Of a stretch of DNA of 60,516 nt, positions 1 to 7,773 are shown in pieces. Source of the stretch: an uncultured Oscillospiraceae bacterium (GTDB taxonomy: Bacteria > Bacillota > Clostridia > Oscillospirales > Oscillospiraceae); the NCBI GenBank assembly GCA_947585425.1, contig CANPWZ010000010.1:1-60516 (forward strand), in the 5' to 3' direction. Each line of letters opens with the position of its first letter. Within the stretch, counting starts at the first letter, position 1. The notes beneath the pieces are model-generated. The model had not been told where the DNA came from. It did not search any database and worked only from the letters and a program-made list of their open reading frames with translations. Both the position numbers and the translations under genes were made by a program.

Positions 1-168
1 CTGAACGTCTACGCCCATATCACCGACGAGATGCGGCAGAGCGCGGCGGCAAAGATAGACCACGGCATCGCCGGCGCAGAGGCGCTGGAAGGGGCGCAGA
101 ACGCGGAGGAGACGGCTTTTGCGCCGGAGTTCGTCCCGTACAAGACGCCCCGCCCAGGGGGGAAATGA
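1..168 (+). CDS. Tyrosine recombinase / phage-type integrase, C-terminal end only
   Basis: The frame is open from the window edge to a TGA at 166-168 and gives the last 55 residues of a protein. The segment LNVYAHITDEMRQSAA is the usual tail that follows the catalytic tyrosine box in integrases of Firmicute phages and integrative elements, where the Tyr in NVYAH lies in the nucleophile region. The remaining C-terminal residues are a typical variable tail. The gene points toward the tRNA-Ala gene 80 bp downstream, the usual arrangement at the edge of an element integrated into a tRNA gene. The rest of the gene and element lie outside the window, so integrity and subfamily cannot be judged. Confidence 0.8.
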   Translation: MNVYAHITDEMRQSAAAKIDHGIAGAEALEGAQNAEETAFAPEFVPYKTPRPGGK

Positions 169-204
169 AAATAAACTGAACCCTGTCTGTGGTATTCCTG
201 TGGT

Positions 205-241
205 CAAACGAAAAACCACCGCGGAATGATCCGCGGTGGTT
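205..241 (-). terminator. Intrinsic terminator of tRNA-Ala
   Basis: A perfect 12-bp inverted repeat (214-225 with 230-241) has a 4-nt loop. On the minus strand it is followed by TTTTTCGTTT. It lies just past the CCA end of the tRNA gene and also sits downstream of the integrase on the other strand. Confidence 0.75.
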
Positions 242-247
242 TCCGTT

Positions 248-323
248 TGGTGGACCTGAAGAGACTCGAACTCTCGACCTCTCGGATGCGAACCGAACGC
301 TCTCCCAACTGAGCTACAGGCCC
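248..323 (-). tRNA. tRNA-Ala (anticodon CGC)
   Basis: The minus strand folds into a full cloverleaf. The 7-bp acceptor stem contains G3:U70, the identity element of alanine tRNAs. D arm GCTC/GAGC, an anticodon stem with loop TTCGCAT and a TTCGAGT T-loop are present, and CCA is encoded at 248-250. Loop positions 34-36 read CGC, which decodes GCG. The integrase fragment abuts its 3' side, and the 5' half is repeated three times to the right (585, 843, 975), so this gene is the probable attachment site of the neighbouring element. Confidence 0.93.
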
Positions 324-1001
324 ATGTTAATTCTCACCGATACGTGAGCTGTTAAGGGGATATGGGTATTTTTCTTTGTTTTTATGAGATAAAACGGGGT
401 AATTAGGGTGTTTTTCTATATTATAATAGGTGATTGTGGCGGCGGAGGAAAGAGGGGGGAAGAGGAGCAGGTGACGAAAATTGGCGGCGGCTTTGCCGCC
501 GAACCAAAATTTTTCGGCAGGGAGTGGCGAAAAATTTTGGCCGGATTGATGGGGAAATGGGGTGTAGGATGGGGATTCGTATGCATGCGAACCGAACGCT
601 CTCCCAGCTGAGCTACAGGCCCATATTAATCTCACCGTTATGTGAGGTGTTAAGGGGGATGTGGGTATTTTTCTTTGCTTTTATGAGATAAAACGGGGGG
701 AATTAGGGTGTTTTTATATATTATAATAGGTGATTGTGGCGGCGGAGGGAAGAGGGGGGAAAAGAGGAGTAAGAGGAGCAGGTGACGAAAAATTTTGGCC
801 AAATCACATGGGAAATGGGGTGTAGGATGGGGATTCGTATGCATGCGAACCGAACGCTCTCCCAAACTGAGCTATGGGCCCATATATTTCCAATTATTCA
901 ATTATCGTAGCGAACCGAATGGGGAGCAAATGAGATACGCCCCCAAACGATGTCGCATATAACTGGCCCGTATGCACTCCCAACTGAGCTATGGGCCCGT
1001 G
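286..1001. repeat. Array of tRNA-Ala 5'-half genes (attachment-site scar)
   Basis: The 38-bp sequence from the anticodon loop to the 5' end of the tRNA-Ala gene (286-323) recurs at 585-622, at 843-881 with one inserted base, and as a shorter remnant at about 975-998. Copies 1 and 2 also share about 150 bp of tRNA upstream flank, including a conserved CTCAC-N6-GTGAG hairpin, so the period is about 299 and then 258 bp. In copies 2 and 3 similarity to the intact gene stops exactly at the anticodon loop and no 3' half follows. Copies 3 and 4 begin GGGCCCATAGC rather than GGGCCTGTAGC, so they come from a different tRNA-Ala version. No protein-coding gene is credible between 324 and 1120. Confidence 0.8.
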
Positions 1002-1072
1002 TCGAACCGGCACTTTGCCATTATACCAGAAAAACGGGATTTGTAAAGAGGAAACTGCCGAAAAATTTTGAG

Positions 1073-1111
1073 CCGTCCTCCCGCGTCGGAGCGTTCGCCG
1101 CGGGAGGACGG
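1073..1111. terminator. Intrinsic terminator, possibly bidirectional
   Basis: A 13-bp perfect inverted repeat (1073-1085 with 1099-1111) has T-rich tracts on both sides. It lies 9 bp beyond the stop codon of the leftward transglutaminase-like lipoprotein gene. Confidence 0.8.
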
Positions 1112-1120
1112 TTTTTCGCT

Positions 1121-2506
1121 TTACCAGGGCCAGAGATTGCCAAAGTTGGGGTTGCGGGGCGGGGTCCAGGGGGATTGGGCAACGGCCTCGGGCACAGAGG
1201 AATAATCCCACTGGTGGTTCTCCCTCGCCATGAAGTCGCTGGTCACGTTGAAGTACCGCATATAGCCCGCGTCGTTGTAGTACGTCCAGTCCCAGGTGGC
1301 GTCCACGCAGTACCACGCCCCGTCCAGCCGCACCATGTTCCAGGCGTGGTCCTCCTCGCTGTTGTAGGCCGCGCCCACCACGGTGATGCACTTAACGCCC
1401 GCCATGTCCATCAGCAGCTGGAACACCGAGGAGAAGCCCAGACACACCCCCTTGCCCTTGACGAGCCCGCCATAAGGGGTGAAGGAGTCTCTGCTCACCG
1501 TGGCGGTGTGATCCTGGTGGGTGTAATCGTACGCCATGTGGGTGATGGTCCAGAGATAGAGGGCGTATTCCTTCTCAATATCGGTCATATCCGGCCCGAT
1601 CTGGCTGTCGATGACCGCTTTTGCCGCCTGATAGATGGCCTTGTCGTAGTCGGACAGGCCGGAGGGATCGTTCTTCTCCCACGCGGACAGGATGGCGGAG
1701 GTGTTATACACCGTCATGTCGTCGATGTTGGGATCGGTGAAGGGGACGCGGCCGGGATAGGTCACCGGCCCGGCGGGAGAGGGGGTGGGAGCGGGCGTGG
1801 GGGTGGGAGCCGGGATGGGTTCGGAAGTGGGCTCAGGAGTGGACTCGGAAGTGGGCTCCGACGCAGGTTCCGAAGTGGGATCGGGGCTGGGCTCCGGGGT
1901 GGAGGGGGCGGAAGGCGCGGCGTCAGGGGACTGGGCGGGGGAAGGGGAGGGCTCCGCGCCGGGCGGCGTCACAGAGATGCCGGCGCCGTCGGAGCCAAAA
2001 AAGGCGTCCCGCGCGGCCTCGGGATCTTCGCAGATCAGCAGGGCGGCGAAGCGGCTGCCATCCCGCTCCCGGACGGCGGTGAGGGCGTGGGCGGCGATGT
2101 CCGCCTGATCGGGGGCATAGCCGGTGAAATCCCCCTCCCGCTCATGGATGTATCGCTCCAGGCCGGCGACGGCGTCGCTGCTGGGGACGGACCCCGCCAG
2201 TTCCACCACGGCGATCTCAAAGACCTCGGCCCCGCCGGCGCGGTAGATGGCGCAGCCCTTCCACGCCCAGATGCCGTAGTAGTTGGAGATATATTCCGCC
2301 AGCGCGTCGGTCTCCAGCGTATCGTTCAGCTTTTCCAGCCCGTCCGGGTCCCGGCCAGCGGCGGCCACGGCGGCCCGGGCCAGCCCGTCCGCGGTGAGGG
2401 CGGCGGCGGGGGAGGGCGGCGCGCTCTCCGCGGGGGGATTTGGCCCGCAGGCGCAGAGGGACAGGGCCATGGCCAGCAGGAGCAGGATGGAGACGGCACG
2501 TTTCAT
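1121..2506 (-). CDS. Lipoprotein with DUF4358-like and transglutaminase-like domains
   Basis: The 461-residue protein is exported and lipid-anchored: a signal peptide ends in lipobox LCAC with Cys20 as the lipidated residue. Residues about 30-170 resemble DUF4358 domains. A Pro/Ser/Thr/Glu linker (about 190-250) follows, then a transglutaminase-core domain with Cys355 (GVCLGFSS), His387 (DHAWN) and Asp402 (VDATWD), a complete Cys-His-Asp triad. Such domains in bacterial exoproteins are usually predicted proteases or crosslinkers, and the substrate is unknown. The ATG at 2506 is chosen because GAGGTG sits 6 nt before it. An upstream GTG at 2515 overlaps that site. The gene appears to stand alone. 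Confidence 0.8.
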   Translation of the reverse strand: MKRAVSILLLLAMALSLCACGPNPPAESAPPSPAAALTADGLARAAVAAAGRDPDGLEKLNDTLETDALAEYISNYYGIWAWKGCAIYRAGGAEVFEIAVVELAGSVPSSDAVAGLERYIHEREGDFTGYAPDQADIAAHALTAVRERDGSRFAALLICEDPEAARDAFFGSDGAGISVTPPGAEPSPSPAQSPDAAPSAPSTPEPSPDPTSEPASEPTSESTPEPTSEPIPAPTPTPAPTPSPAGPVTYPGRVPFTDPNIDDMTVYNTSAILSAWEKNDPSGLSDYDKAIYQAAKAVIDSQIGPDMTDIEKEYALYLWTITHMAYDYTHQDHTATVSRDSFTPYGGLVKGKGVCLGFSSVFQLLMDMAGVKCITVVGAAYNSEEDHAWNMVRLDGAWYCVDATWDWTYYNDAGYMRYFNVTSDFMARENHQWDYSSVPEAVAQSPWTPPRNPNFGNLWPW

Positions 2507-2594
2507 AGGGGGCACCTCGTTCTCGGTTTTGGAAAGTATACCGCAGCGCCGGGGGAAAAGCCATAGACAAACTGTGAATAATCAAAAGAAAAGA

Positions 2595-2617
2595 GCGCCG
2601 GAGGTTTCCTCCGGCGC
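2595..2617 (-). terminator. Terminator downstream of ireB
   Basis: A 10-bp GC-rich stem (2595-2604 with 2608-2617) with a 3-nt loop is followed on the minus strand by CTCTTTTCTTTT. It lies 6 bp past the ireB stop codon. Confidence 0.8.
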
Positions 2618-2623
2618 CGGGAT

Positions 2624-2878
2624 TCATTTCTCAGTCAGGTAGCTTTTCAACAGCACCTGCAGCAGCTCGTCCCGGTCCAGCTGACGGATCAGGGTGCGGG
2701 CATTGTTGTGGTTGGTGATATAGGTGGGATCCTCACTGAGGATATAGCCCACGATCTGGTTGATTGGGTTGTATCCCTTCTCCCGAAGGGCGTTGTACAC
2801 GGAGGTCAGGATGGCTTTGATCTCCTGGTCCTTGTCAAGATTGACGTTGAATTTGCGTGTGTAATCCATATCGCTCAC
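2624..2878 (-). CDS. ireB: IreB family regulatory phosphoprotein (UPF0297)
   Basis: The protein has 84 residues, the usual size of the family. The core [19 protein letters not shown] followed by [14 protein letters not shown] is diagnostic. In Enterococcus faecalis IreB is phosphorylated by the Ser/Thr kinase IreK and modulates cephalosporin tolerance, and homologues are widespread in Firmicutes. Family members usually start a few residues before the conserved KFN segment. The GTG at 2878 is preceded by GGGGGG at good spacing and is preferred, with the ATG at 2869 as alternative. The gene is monocistronic between its own promoter and terminator. Confidence 0.88.
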   Translation of the reverse strand: MSDMDYTRKFNVNLDKDQEIKAILTSVYNALREKGYNPINQIVGYILSEDPTYITNHNNARTLIRQLDRDELLQVLLKSYLTEK

Positions 2879-2908
2879 TGGGCACACCCCCCAAAATAAG
2901 ATAGGTCC

Positions 2909-2937
2909 ATTGTAGACCACGATCAAAAAAATGTAAA
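2909..2937 (-). promoter_or_regulatory. Promoter of ireB
   Basis: On the minus strand TTTACA (2932-2937) and TACAAT (2909-2914) are separated by 17 bp. The predicted start lies about 25 nt upstream of the ireB start codon. Confidence 0.65.
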
Positions 2938-2972
2938 GGGGAGAACGGAAAAATTAACGAAACTGTAATAAA

Positions 2973-2998
2973 ACCCGCCCGGCCAGCGCCGGGCGGGT
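2973..2998 (-). terminator. Terminator downstream of the NlpC/P60 gene
   Basis: A 10-bp stem (2973-2982 with 2989-2998) is followed on the minus strand by TTTTATTACAG, 18 bp after the stop codon at 3017. Confidence 0.8.
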
Positions 2999-3016
2999 GA
3001 TATGTAGGATCGAAAC

Positions 3017-4450
3017 TCAGGCGATGCGCTTGATGGCCACCAGGTAGTCTTTGTAGTAGCCGGTGAACAGCTCATTGATCTTGACGCCGGTGGAGGAGGT
3101 GGAGGCGTGGACGAATTGGTTGTCGCCGATGTAGATGCCCACGTGGGTCACAGGCTTGCGGCCGCCCGAGCTGTCGTTCCTGCGGTCATAGAAGAACACC
3201 AGGTCGCCGGGCTGCACGGCGGAGAGGGACTTGGAGACGAACTGGCCGGCTCCGTAGTACTGGTCGGTAGCGGTCCTGGCCAGGGTGTAGCCCAGGGAGC
3301 GGTAGACGTAGTAGACCAGGCCGGAGCAGTCGAAGGAATTGGGGCCGGTGGCGCCGTAAACGTACCGCTTGCCCACCTGCTTCAGGGCCAAGGCGGCCGC
3401 TTTGGCGCCCACGGCGGAACCGGCGGACACCGGGGAGGAGGAGATGTACTCGCTGGACACATAGCCGGTGACGCCGCCGCTGGTGATCTTGTACCAGCCG
3501 TCCAGCTTCTCTGTGATGGCGACCTCATCGCCGATGCGCACCGTGCCGACTTTCTCGTAGCCGGTGCCGGGGCCGGAGCGGACGTTCAGCGCGCTGGTGT
3601 TGACATAGCCTGTGCTGTCGTCGGAGACGGCGTCCTTGGCGGCGGCGTCCGGATCGGGGAGCGCGCCCAGGGTGACGTACTGGGCGGAGACATAGCCGGT
3701 AACGCTGTCGCCGGCGATCTTGTACCAGCCGTCCAGCTTCTCCACCACGGAGATGGCGGCGCCCTGGCTCAGGGAGCCCACCTTCTTATAGCCGGTGCCG
3801 GGGCCGGAGCGGACGTTCAGCGGACCGGAGTTCACATAGCCGGTCTCGGGCTCCGCCGGCTGGGCGGGGGCGGGATCAGCGGGCGCGGTCTCGGCAGGCA
3901 CGGCGGGAACGGGCTCGGCGGGGGCCGGCGCGGCCACGGTATCCAGGGTGATGTACTGGGCGGAGACATAGCCGGTGACGCTGCCGCTGGCGATCTTGTA
4001 CCAGCCGTCGGCCTTTTCCAGCACGGTGACGGAGGCGCCCTGGCTCAGGGAGCCCACCTTCTTGTAGCTGGTGCCGGGGCCGGAGCGGACGTTCAGCGGG
4101 CCGGCGTTCACATGGCCGGTCTCCGCGGCGTCGGGCTGCTGCGGAGCGGCGCCGTCGTTCACGGCGCCGTCCAGGGCGATGGACAGCCACTGGCCGGACA
4201 TATAGCCCTCCACGTCGCGGTAGGATACCTTGTACCAGCCGTTCCCGGCGTCCTCCAGCACATCCACCTGGGCGTTCGTGGGGGCGGTGGCCAGGGTGGA
4301 GGAGGAGGTGTTGGGCTGGGAGCGCATACGCAGGGACGGCTCCGCGGTGACGGTGCCCTTGCCGATGGAGGCGAAGGCCACCCCGGTGGTGAGGACGGCG
4401 GCCAGCCCGCCGGCCAGCAGACCGCGGAACAGTTTAGACTTCATGGGCAT
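3017..4450 (-). CDS. Secreted SH3-repeat NlpC/P60 peptidoglycan hydrolase
   Basis: The 477-residue protein has an N-terminal signal peptide ending near FASIG. Four bacterial SH3 domains follow (about residues 30-90, 112-170, 198-260, 282-340), three with the signature LNVRSGPGT. The C-terminal NlpC/P60 domain (about 350-477) carries the catalytic Cys in FDCSGLVYYVYR and the His in VTHVGIYIG. Such enzymes cleave the stem peptide (D-Glu-diaminopimelate) of peptidoglycan, with the SH3 repeats binding the wall. Ala/Pro-rich linkers separate the domains. The ATG at 4450 has GGAG 8 nt upstream. The gene lies 38 bp after a small conserved gene and is probably cotranscribed with it. Confidence 0.9.
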   Translation of the reverse strand: MPMKSKLFRGLLAGGLAAVLTTGVAFASIGKGTVTAEPSLRMRSQPNTSSSTLATAPTNAQVDVLEDAGNGWYKVSYRDVEGYMSGQWLSIALDGAVNDGAAPQQPDAAETGHVNAGPLNVRSGPGTSYKKVGSLSQGASVTVLEKADGWYKIASGSVTGYVSAQYITLDTVAAPAPAEPVPAVPAETAPADPAPAQPAEPETGYVNSGPLNVRSGPGTGYKKVGSLSQGAAISVVEKLDGWYKIAGDSVTGYVSAQYVTLGALPDPDAAAKDAVSDDSTGYVNTSALNVRSGPGTGYEKVGTVRIGDEVAITEKLDGWYKITSGGVTGYVSSEYISSSPVSAGSAVGAKAAALALKQVGKRYVYGATGPNSFDCSGLVYYVYRSLGYTLARTATDQYYGAGQFVSKSLSAVQPGDLVFFYDRRNDSSGGRKPVTHVGIYIGDNQFVHASTSSTGVKINELFTGYYKDYLVAIKRIA

Positions 4451-4488
4451 GGGGATCACTCCACTCGTATCATTCGTAAAACGGGGGC

Positions 4489-4779
4489 TTACTTGCCCGC
4501 CAGCGCCCGCATGAGCCAGATGGAGCCCATGTCGATGGCGGAGAACAGATCGGGCAGATCGCTCTTTTTCACCACGCGGTCCCGGCTCTTCAGGTCGGGG
4601 TCGGTGAGCTGCAACTGAAGGTGGACCTTATTGGCCACGTCCAGGTCGCCCTCCTTTTCGGAGCTCATCACCTGGATCATCACGATATATTTGTCGGCCA
4701 TGGAGCCGTAGTACACCAGATTGTCCTTCCGGCGCAGGGGATGGCCTTTGTAGATCAGGGTATCGCTTTTGTCCGCCAT
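4489..4779 (-). CDS. Conserved hypothetical protein, 96 aa
   Basis: A short soluble protein with no signal peptide or membrane segment. I do not recognise its family. It alternates hydrophobic beta-like stretches (NLVYYGS, YIVMIQVM, HLQLQL) with charged segments and ends in an amphipathic helix. The ATG at 4779 is preceded by AAAGGAGG at ideal spacing, and a consensus promoter lies about 50 bp further upstream, so the gene is real. It probably leads a two-gene operon with the cell wall hydrolase downstream. Confidence 0.7.
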   Translation of the reverse strand: MADKSDTLIYKGHPLRRKDNLVYYGSMADKYIVMIQVMSSEKEGDLDVANKVHLQLQLTDPDLKSRDRVVKKSDLPDLFSAIDMGSIWLMRALAGK

Positions 4780-4827
4780 GGGGGACCTCCTTTGGAACGT
4801 CAGGAAATTTGTAACTGATTTGTAACC

Positions 4828-4856
4828 ATTGTATCCCTTCCTACATCTGTTGTCAA
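4828..4856 (-). promoter_or_regulatory. Promoter of the 4779-3017 operon
   Basis: Consensus TTGACA (4851-4856), a 17-bp spacer and TACAAT (4828-4833) on the minus strand. Confidence 0.8.
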
Positions 4857-4922
4857 CAGGCATTTCAAAGATATAATGATGAACTTTTTGTGAACGGCCC
4901 GGTTTCCGCCCCGAAAAGTCAG

Positions 4923-4952
4923 TTGACAATGCCCCCGGCCCTGTGATATAGT
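4923..4952 (+). promoter_or_regulatory. Promoter of metA
   Basis: TTGACA (4923-4928), an 18-bp spacer and TATAGT (4947-4952) precede metA by about 60 bp. The leader contains a short GC-rich palindrome near 4963-4980 followed by TTCTTTCTTT, which could be a weak attenuator. No SAM riboswitch or T-box is present here. Confidence 0.7.
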
Positions 4953-5011
4953 CAATTGGCGAGCCGCGGAGGAACCTGCGGTTCTTTCTTTATCGGGGAG
5001 GGGGAAACGCC

Positions 5012-5965
5012 GTGCCCATCAAAATACCGGCCAATCTGCCCGCCGCCAGGACGCTGGAGCGGGAAAACATCTTCGTCATGACCGAGGGCCGCGCCGTGTC
5101 CCAGGACATCCGCCCCCTGCGGCTGCTCATCCTGAACCTGATGCCCACCAAGATCACCACCGAGACCCAGCTGGCCCGCCTGCTGGGGAACACCCCCCTC
5201 CAGATCGAGATGGAGCTGCTGAAGGTGGAGGGCCGGGTGCCCCGGCACACCCCGGAGGGGCATATGCTCACCTTTTATAAGACCTTCGCCCAGGTGGAGG
5301 AGCAGTATTTCGACGGCATGGTCATCACCGGCGCGCCGGTGGAGCTGCTCCCCTTTGAGGAGGTGGAGTACTGGGACGAGCTGTGCGCCATCATGGAGTG
5401 GAGCAAGAGCCACGTCCACTCCACCTTCCACATCTGCTGGGGGGCGCAGGCGGCCCTCTATTACCACTACGGGATCGAGAAGATCCCCCTGCCCGAAAAG
5501 CTGTTCGGCGTGTTCAAACATCGGGTGACCCATAAGGGCTCCATCCTGTTCCGGGGGTTTGACGACGAATTTCTGGTGCCCCACTCCCGGCACACCTCTA
5601 TCCGGCGGGAGGACGTGGCCGCCGTGCCCGCCCTGAAGATCCTGGCGGAGAGCGACGAGGCGGGGGTGTACGCGGTGTCCACCAACGGGGGGCGGCAGAT
5701 CTTCATCACCGGCCACTCGGAGTACGACGCGGAGACCCTGGCTCTGGAGTACCGCCGGGACAAGGACGCGGGGCTGCCCATCCGCGTCCCCGTCAACTAC
5801 TTCCCGGACGACGACGACACGAAGGAGCCCCCCTGCACCTGGCGCTCCAGCGCCCATCTGCTCTACTCCAACTGGCTCAACTACTTCGTCTACCAGACCA
5901 CTCCCTACGACGTGCGCCACATCCGCCATCTGGAGGTGCCGCCGGAGGACGGGACGCGGCCGTAA
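5012..5965 (+). CDS. metA: Homoserine O-acetyltransferase (MetA family)
   Basis: The enzyme activates homoserine with an acyl-CoA in methionine synthesis. The 317-residue protein follows the family numbering exactly: Lys47 (LNLMPTK), Cys142 nucleophile (HICWGAQ), and His235 and Glu237 (ITGHSEYD). Residue 111 is Glu (GAPVE). In the characterised Bacillus cereus enzyme Glu111 dictates acetyl-CoA use, whereas succinyl-CoA enzymes have Gly, so an acetyltransferase is inferred despite the traditional name homoserine O-succinyltransferase. The start is GTG at 5012 after a GGGGAGGGGG ribosome binding site. A ZIP transporter follows at 23 bp. Confidence 0.95.
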   Translation: MPIKIPANLPAARTLERENIFVMTEGRAVSQDIRPLRLLILNLMPTKITTETQLARLLGNTPLQIEMELLKVEGRVPRHTPEGHMLTFYKTFAQVEEQYFDGMVITGAPVELLPFEEVEYWDELCAIMEWSKSHVHSTFHICWGAQAALYYHYGIEKIPLPEKLFGVFKHRVTHKGSILFRGFDDEFLVPHSRHTSIRREDVAAVPALKILAESDEAGVYAVSTNGGRQIFITGHSEYDAETLALEYRRDKDAGLPIRVPVNYFPDDDDTKEPPCTWRSSAHLLYSNWLNYFVYQTTPYDVRHIRHLEVPPEDGTRP

Positions 5966-5988
5966 GTATTTTGATCGAGGTTTTCGAT

Positions 5989-6768
5989 ATGGGAGAAGTC
6001 CTGTTCGTCATTCTGCTCACCGCCGCCACCGGGGTGGGCGGGTTAGCGCTGGGCGGGTGTCTGGCCGCGCTGATCAAGCGGCAGTCCCACCGAGGAGAGG
6101 CCCTGCTGCTGTCCTTCACGGCGGGGCTGATGCTGTGCATCGTGTCCCTGGACATGGTGCCGGAGGCCGTGGAGGCGGCGGAGGGGATGCTCTGGATCGT
6201 GCCGGTGTTCCTGGTGATCGGCTTCGCCGTCACCTGGCTGCTGAACTGCTGGATCGACAAGAGCGCCCACCACGAGGTGGAGGGCGACCCCCACCAATGC
6301 GCCTGCGGCCACCACGACCTGCACACCGCAGGCATCGTGCTGGCGGCGGCGGTGGCCCTCCACAACGTGCCGGTGGGCATGGCGGTGGGGGCCACGGTGG
6401 CGGTGGAGGGAGTCTGCTGGGCGGCGGCGCTGGCCGCCGTGACCATCGGCCTGCACAATCTGCCCGAGGGGATGTCCATCGCCGTCCCCCTGATCCACGA
6501 CGGGTCCAAGACCGTGTCCGCCATCGCGGTGGCCGCCCTCAGCGGGGCGCCCACGGTGCTGGGGGCGTTGGCGGGGTATTTCGTGGGCAGCCGGGCCTCC
6601 GCCGCCCTGGCCGGGGCCATGGGCCTCGCCGGGGGCGCCATGCTGTATGTGGTGTTCTTCGAGCTGCTGCCCGAGGCCTCGGATCGATGGAAGTCCAAGT
6701 GGACCATCCTGGCCACGGTGCTGGGCTTCGCCCTGGGGGTGGCCCTGGTGCTGGGGCTGGAACATTAA
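5989..6768 (+). CDS. ZIP family divalent metal transporter
   Basis: The 259-residue integral membrane protein has about eight hydrophobic segments. The metal-path motif GLHNLPEGM and the related ALHNVPVGM on the preceding helix identify the ZIP (ZupT/GufA) family, which imports Zn2+ and sometimes Fe2+ or Mn2+. A His/Cys-rich cytoplasmic loop (about residues 85-105: HHEVEGDPHQCACGHHD) is probably a metal-binding loop. The ATG at 5989 has GAGG 8 nt upstream. The longer TTG frame from 5971 lacks a good site. It may be cotranscribed with metA. No metal-responsive operator was seen. Confidence 0.88.
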   Translation: MGEVLFVILLTAATGVGGLALGGCLAALIKRQSHRGEALLLSFTAGLMLCIVSLDMVPEAVEAAEGMLWIVPVFLVIGFAVTWLLNCWIDKSAHHEVEGDPHQCACGHHDLHTAGIVLAAAVALHNVPVGMAVGATVAVEGVCWAAALAAVTIGLHNLPEGMSIAVPLIHDGSKTVSAIAVAALSGAPTVLGALAGYFVGSRASAALAGAMGLAGGAMLYVVFFELLPEASDRWKSKWTILATVLGFALGVALVLGLEH

Positions 6769-6780
6769 AGAGCGCATAAA

Positions 6781-6807
6781 AAACCCTCCGCCGCCGGCGG
6801 AGGGTTT
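6781..6807. terminator. Bidirectional terminator between the ZIP gene and a leftward membrane gene
   Basis: A perfect 12-bp stem (6781-6792 with 6796-6807) with a 3-nt loop is flanked by A and T runs, and lies between converging genes. Confidence 0.88.
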
Positions 6808-6820
6808 TTGTCTGTGGTCA

Positions 6821-7585
6821 TCACATCAATTTTACGGTGAAGTACACCGCCTGGACGAACAGCCAGGCCACCAGCACCAACATCAGGTAGAAGGCCGCCG
6901 TGCCGCCCAGCAGCATACCCAGCGCCATGGTCACCGCGGTGACGGCGCAGGTGAGGTAGATCATCAGATAGGGGGTGTCCGCCGGCATGAGGCGGAAGGA
7001 GCCCACCTTGCCGCCGGTCCTGCTCAGCCGCCAGGCCGCCAGGGCGGCCAGCGCCAGCAGCACGAAGCCCACGATGAACAGGATCGTCTGTCTGGGGGTG
7101 AGCCCGCCGGACTGCCGGACCAGCCACAGCAGCACCGCGCCGCAGGCGGTGATCAGGGCGCTGGCGAAAAAGACGCGCTGATAGAGGAACCAGATAAGGA
7201 CCAGCACCGCCGCCACCGGGGGCAGATAGATCAGCAGGTCGGCGCCCCGGTCAAAGTCGTCATACAGGAACACGGCGATGACCCACGCCGCCGCGGACAC
7301 GGCGATCAGGACGGCGGGCGCCGTGATGGCGCGGCGGCCCCGCAGATCCAGCACAAGCCAGACCACGCCGCCCACCATGAGGACCGGCCCCAGGAAGCGG
7401 AGGACGGAGAAAACGGCGTGCAGCACTCCGGCCACACCCGCGCCCAGCGCCATCTCCACATATACCTTTCGCAGCAGAAGGATCAGCAGCTCCACTGCCA
7501 CAGCGACCGCCAGACTGATGAGCATTCGGTTGAAGATGGCGTCCTCATCGCCGCGGCGCTGTTCCCGCTTGCCTTTCTCCATCAT
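6821..7585 (-). CDS. Polytopic membrane protein of unknown function
   Basis: The 254-residue protein has a short charged N-terminus (KGKREQRRGDED) followed by about seven hydrophobic helices spread over its length. I do not recognise its family. There are no obvious catalytic motifs. The start is uncertain: ATG codons at 7585 and 7582 lie about 12-15 nt after AAAGGA, and a GTG at 7594 only 3 nt after it. It is transcribed alone from a strong promoter about 130 bp upstream and converges on the ZIP gene. Confidence 0.65.
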   Translation of the reverse strand: MMEKGKREQRRGDEDAIFNRMLISLAVAVAVELLILLLRKVYVEMALGAGVAGVLHAVFSVLRFLGPVLMVGGVVWLVLDLRGRRAITAPAVLIAVSAAAWVIAVFLYDDFDRGADLLIYLPPVAAVLVLIWFLYQRVFFASALITACGAVLLWLVRQSGGLTPRQTILFIVGFVLLALAALAAWRLSRTGGKVGSFRLMPADTPYLMIYLTCAVTAVTMALGMLLGGTAAFYLMLVLVAWLFVQAVYFTVKLM

Positions 7586-7716
7586 ATCGAACACCGTTCC
7601 TTTGTATCGTATCTCTTACCGGGGCCGTCCATGGGGCGGCCGGACTGGGGGCGCACGGCGCCGCCGGAGGGCTCCCGCATCCCCCGGAACAACAGGGGGA
7701 CAGGAAAACACATGAC

Positions 7717-7745
7717 ATTATAGCAGGTTTTTCCCCGTAATGCAA
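7717..7745 (-). promoter_or_regulatory. Promoter of the 7585-6821 membrane gene
   Basis: TTGCAT (7740-7745), a 17-bp spacer and TATAAT (7717-7722) on the minus strand. The leader is about 125 nt and GC-rich, with no recognised riboswitch. Confidence 0.75.
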
Positions 7746-7773
7746 TCCCAAAATCGAAACAGCCGCGGATCGG

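Noticed and set aside
585-881. Additional functional tRNA genes
   Set aside because: Only 5' halves are present. No anticodon-stem partner, T arm or CCA end follows.
1760-1900. Minisatellite-like DNA (GGGCTC/GGAGTG repeats)
   Set aside because: It encodes the Pro/Ser/Thr/Glu linker of the transglutaminase lipoprotein. Such low-complexity linkers are common and not a separate element.
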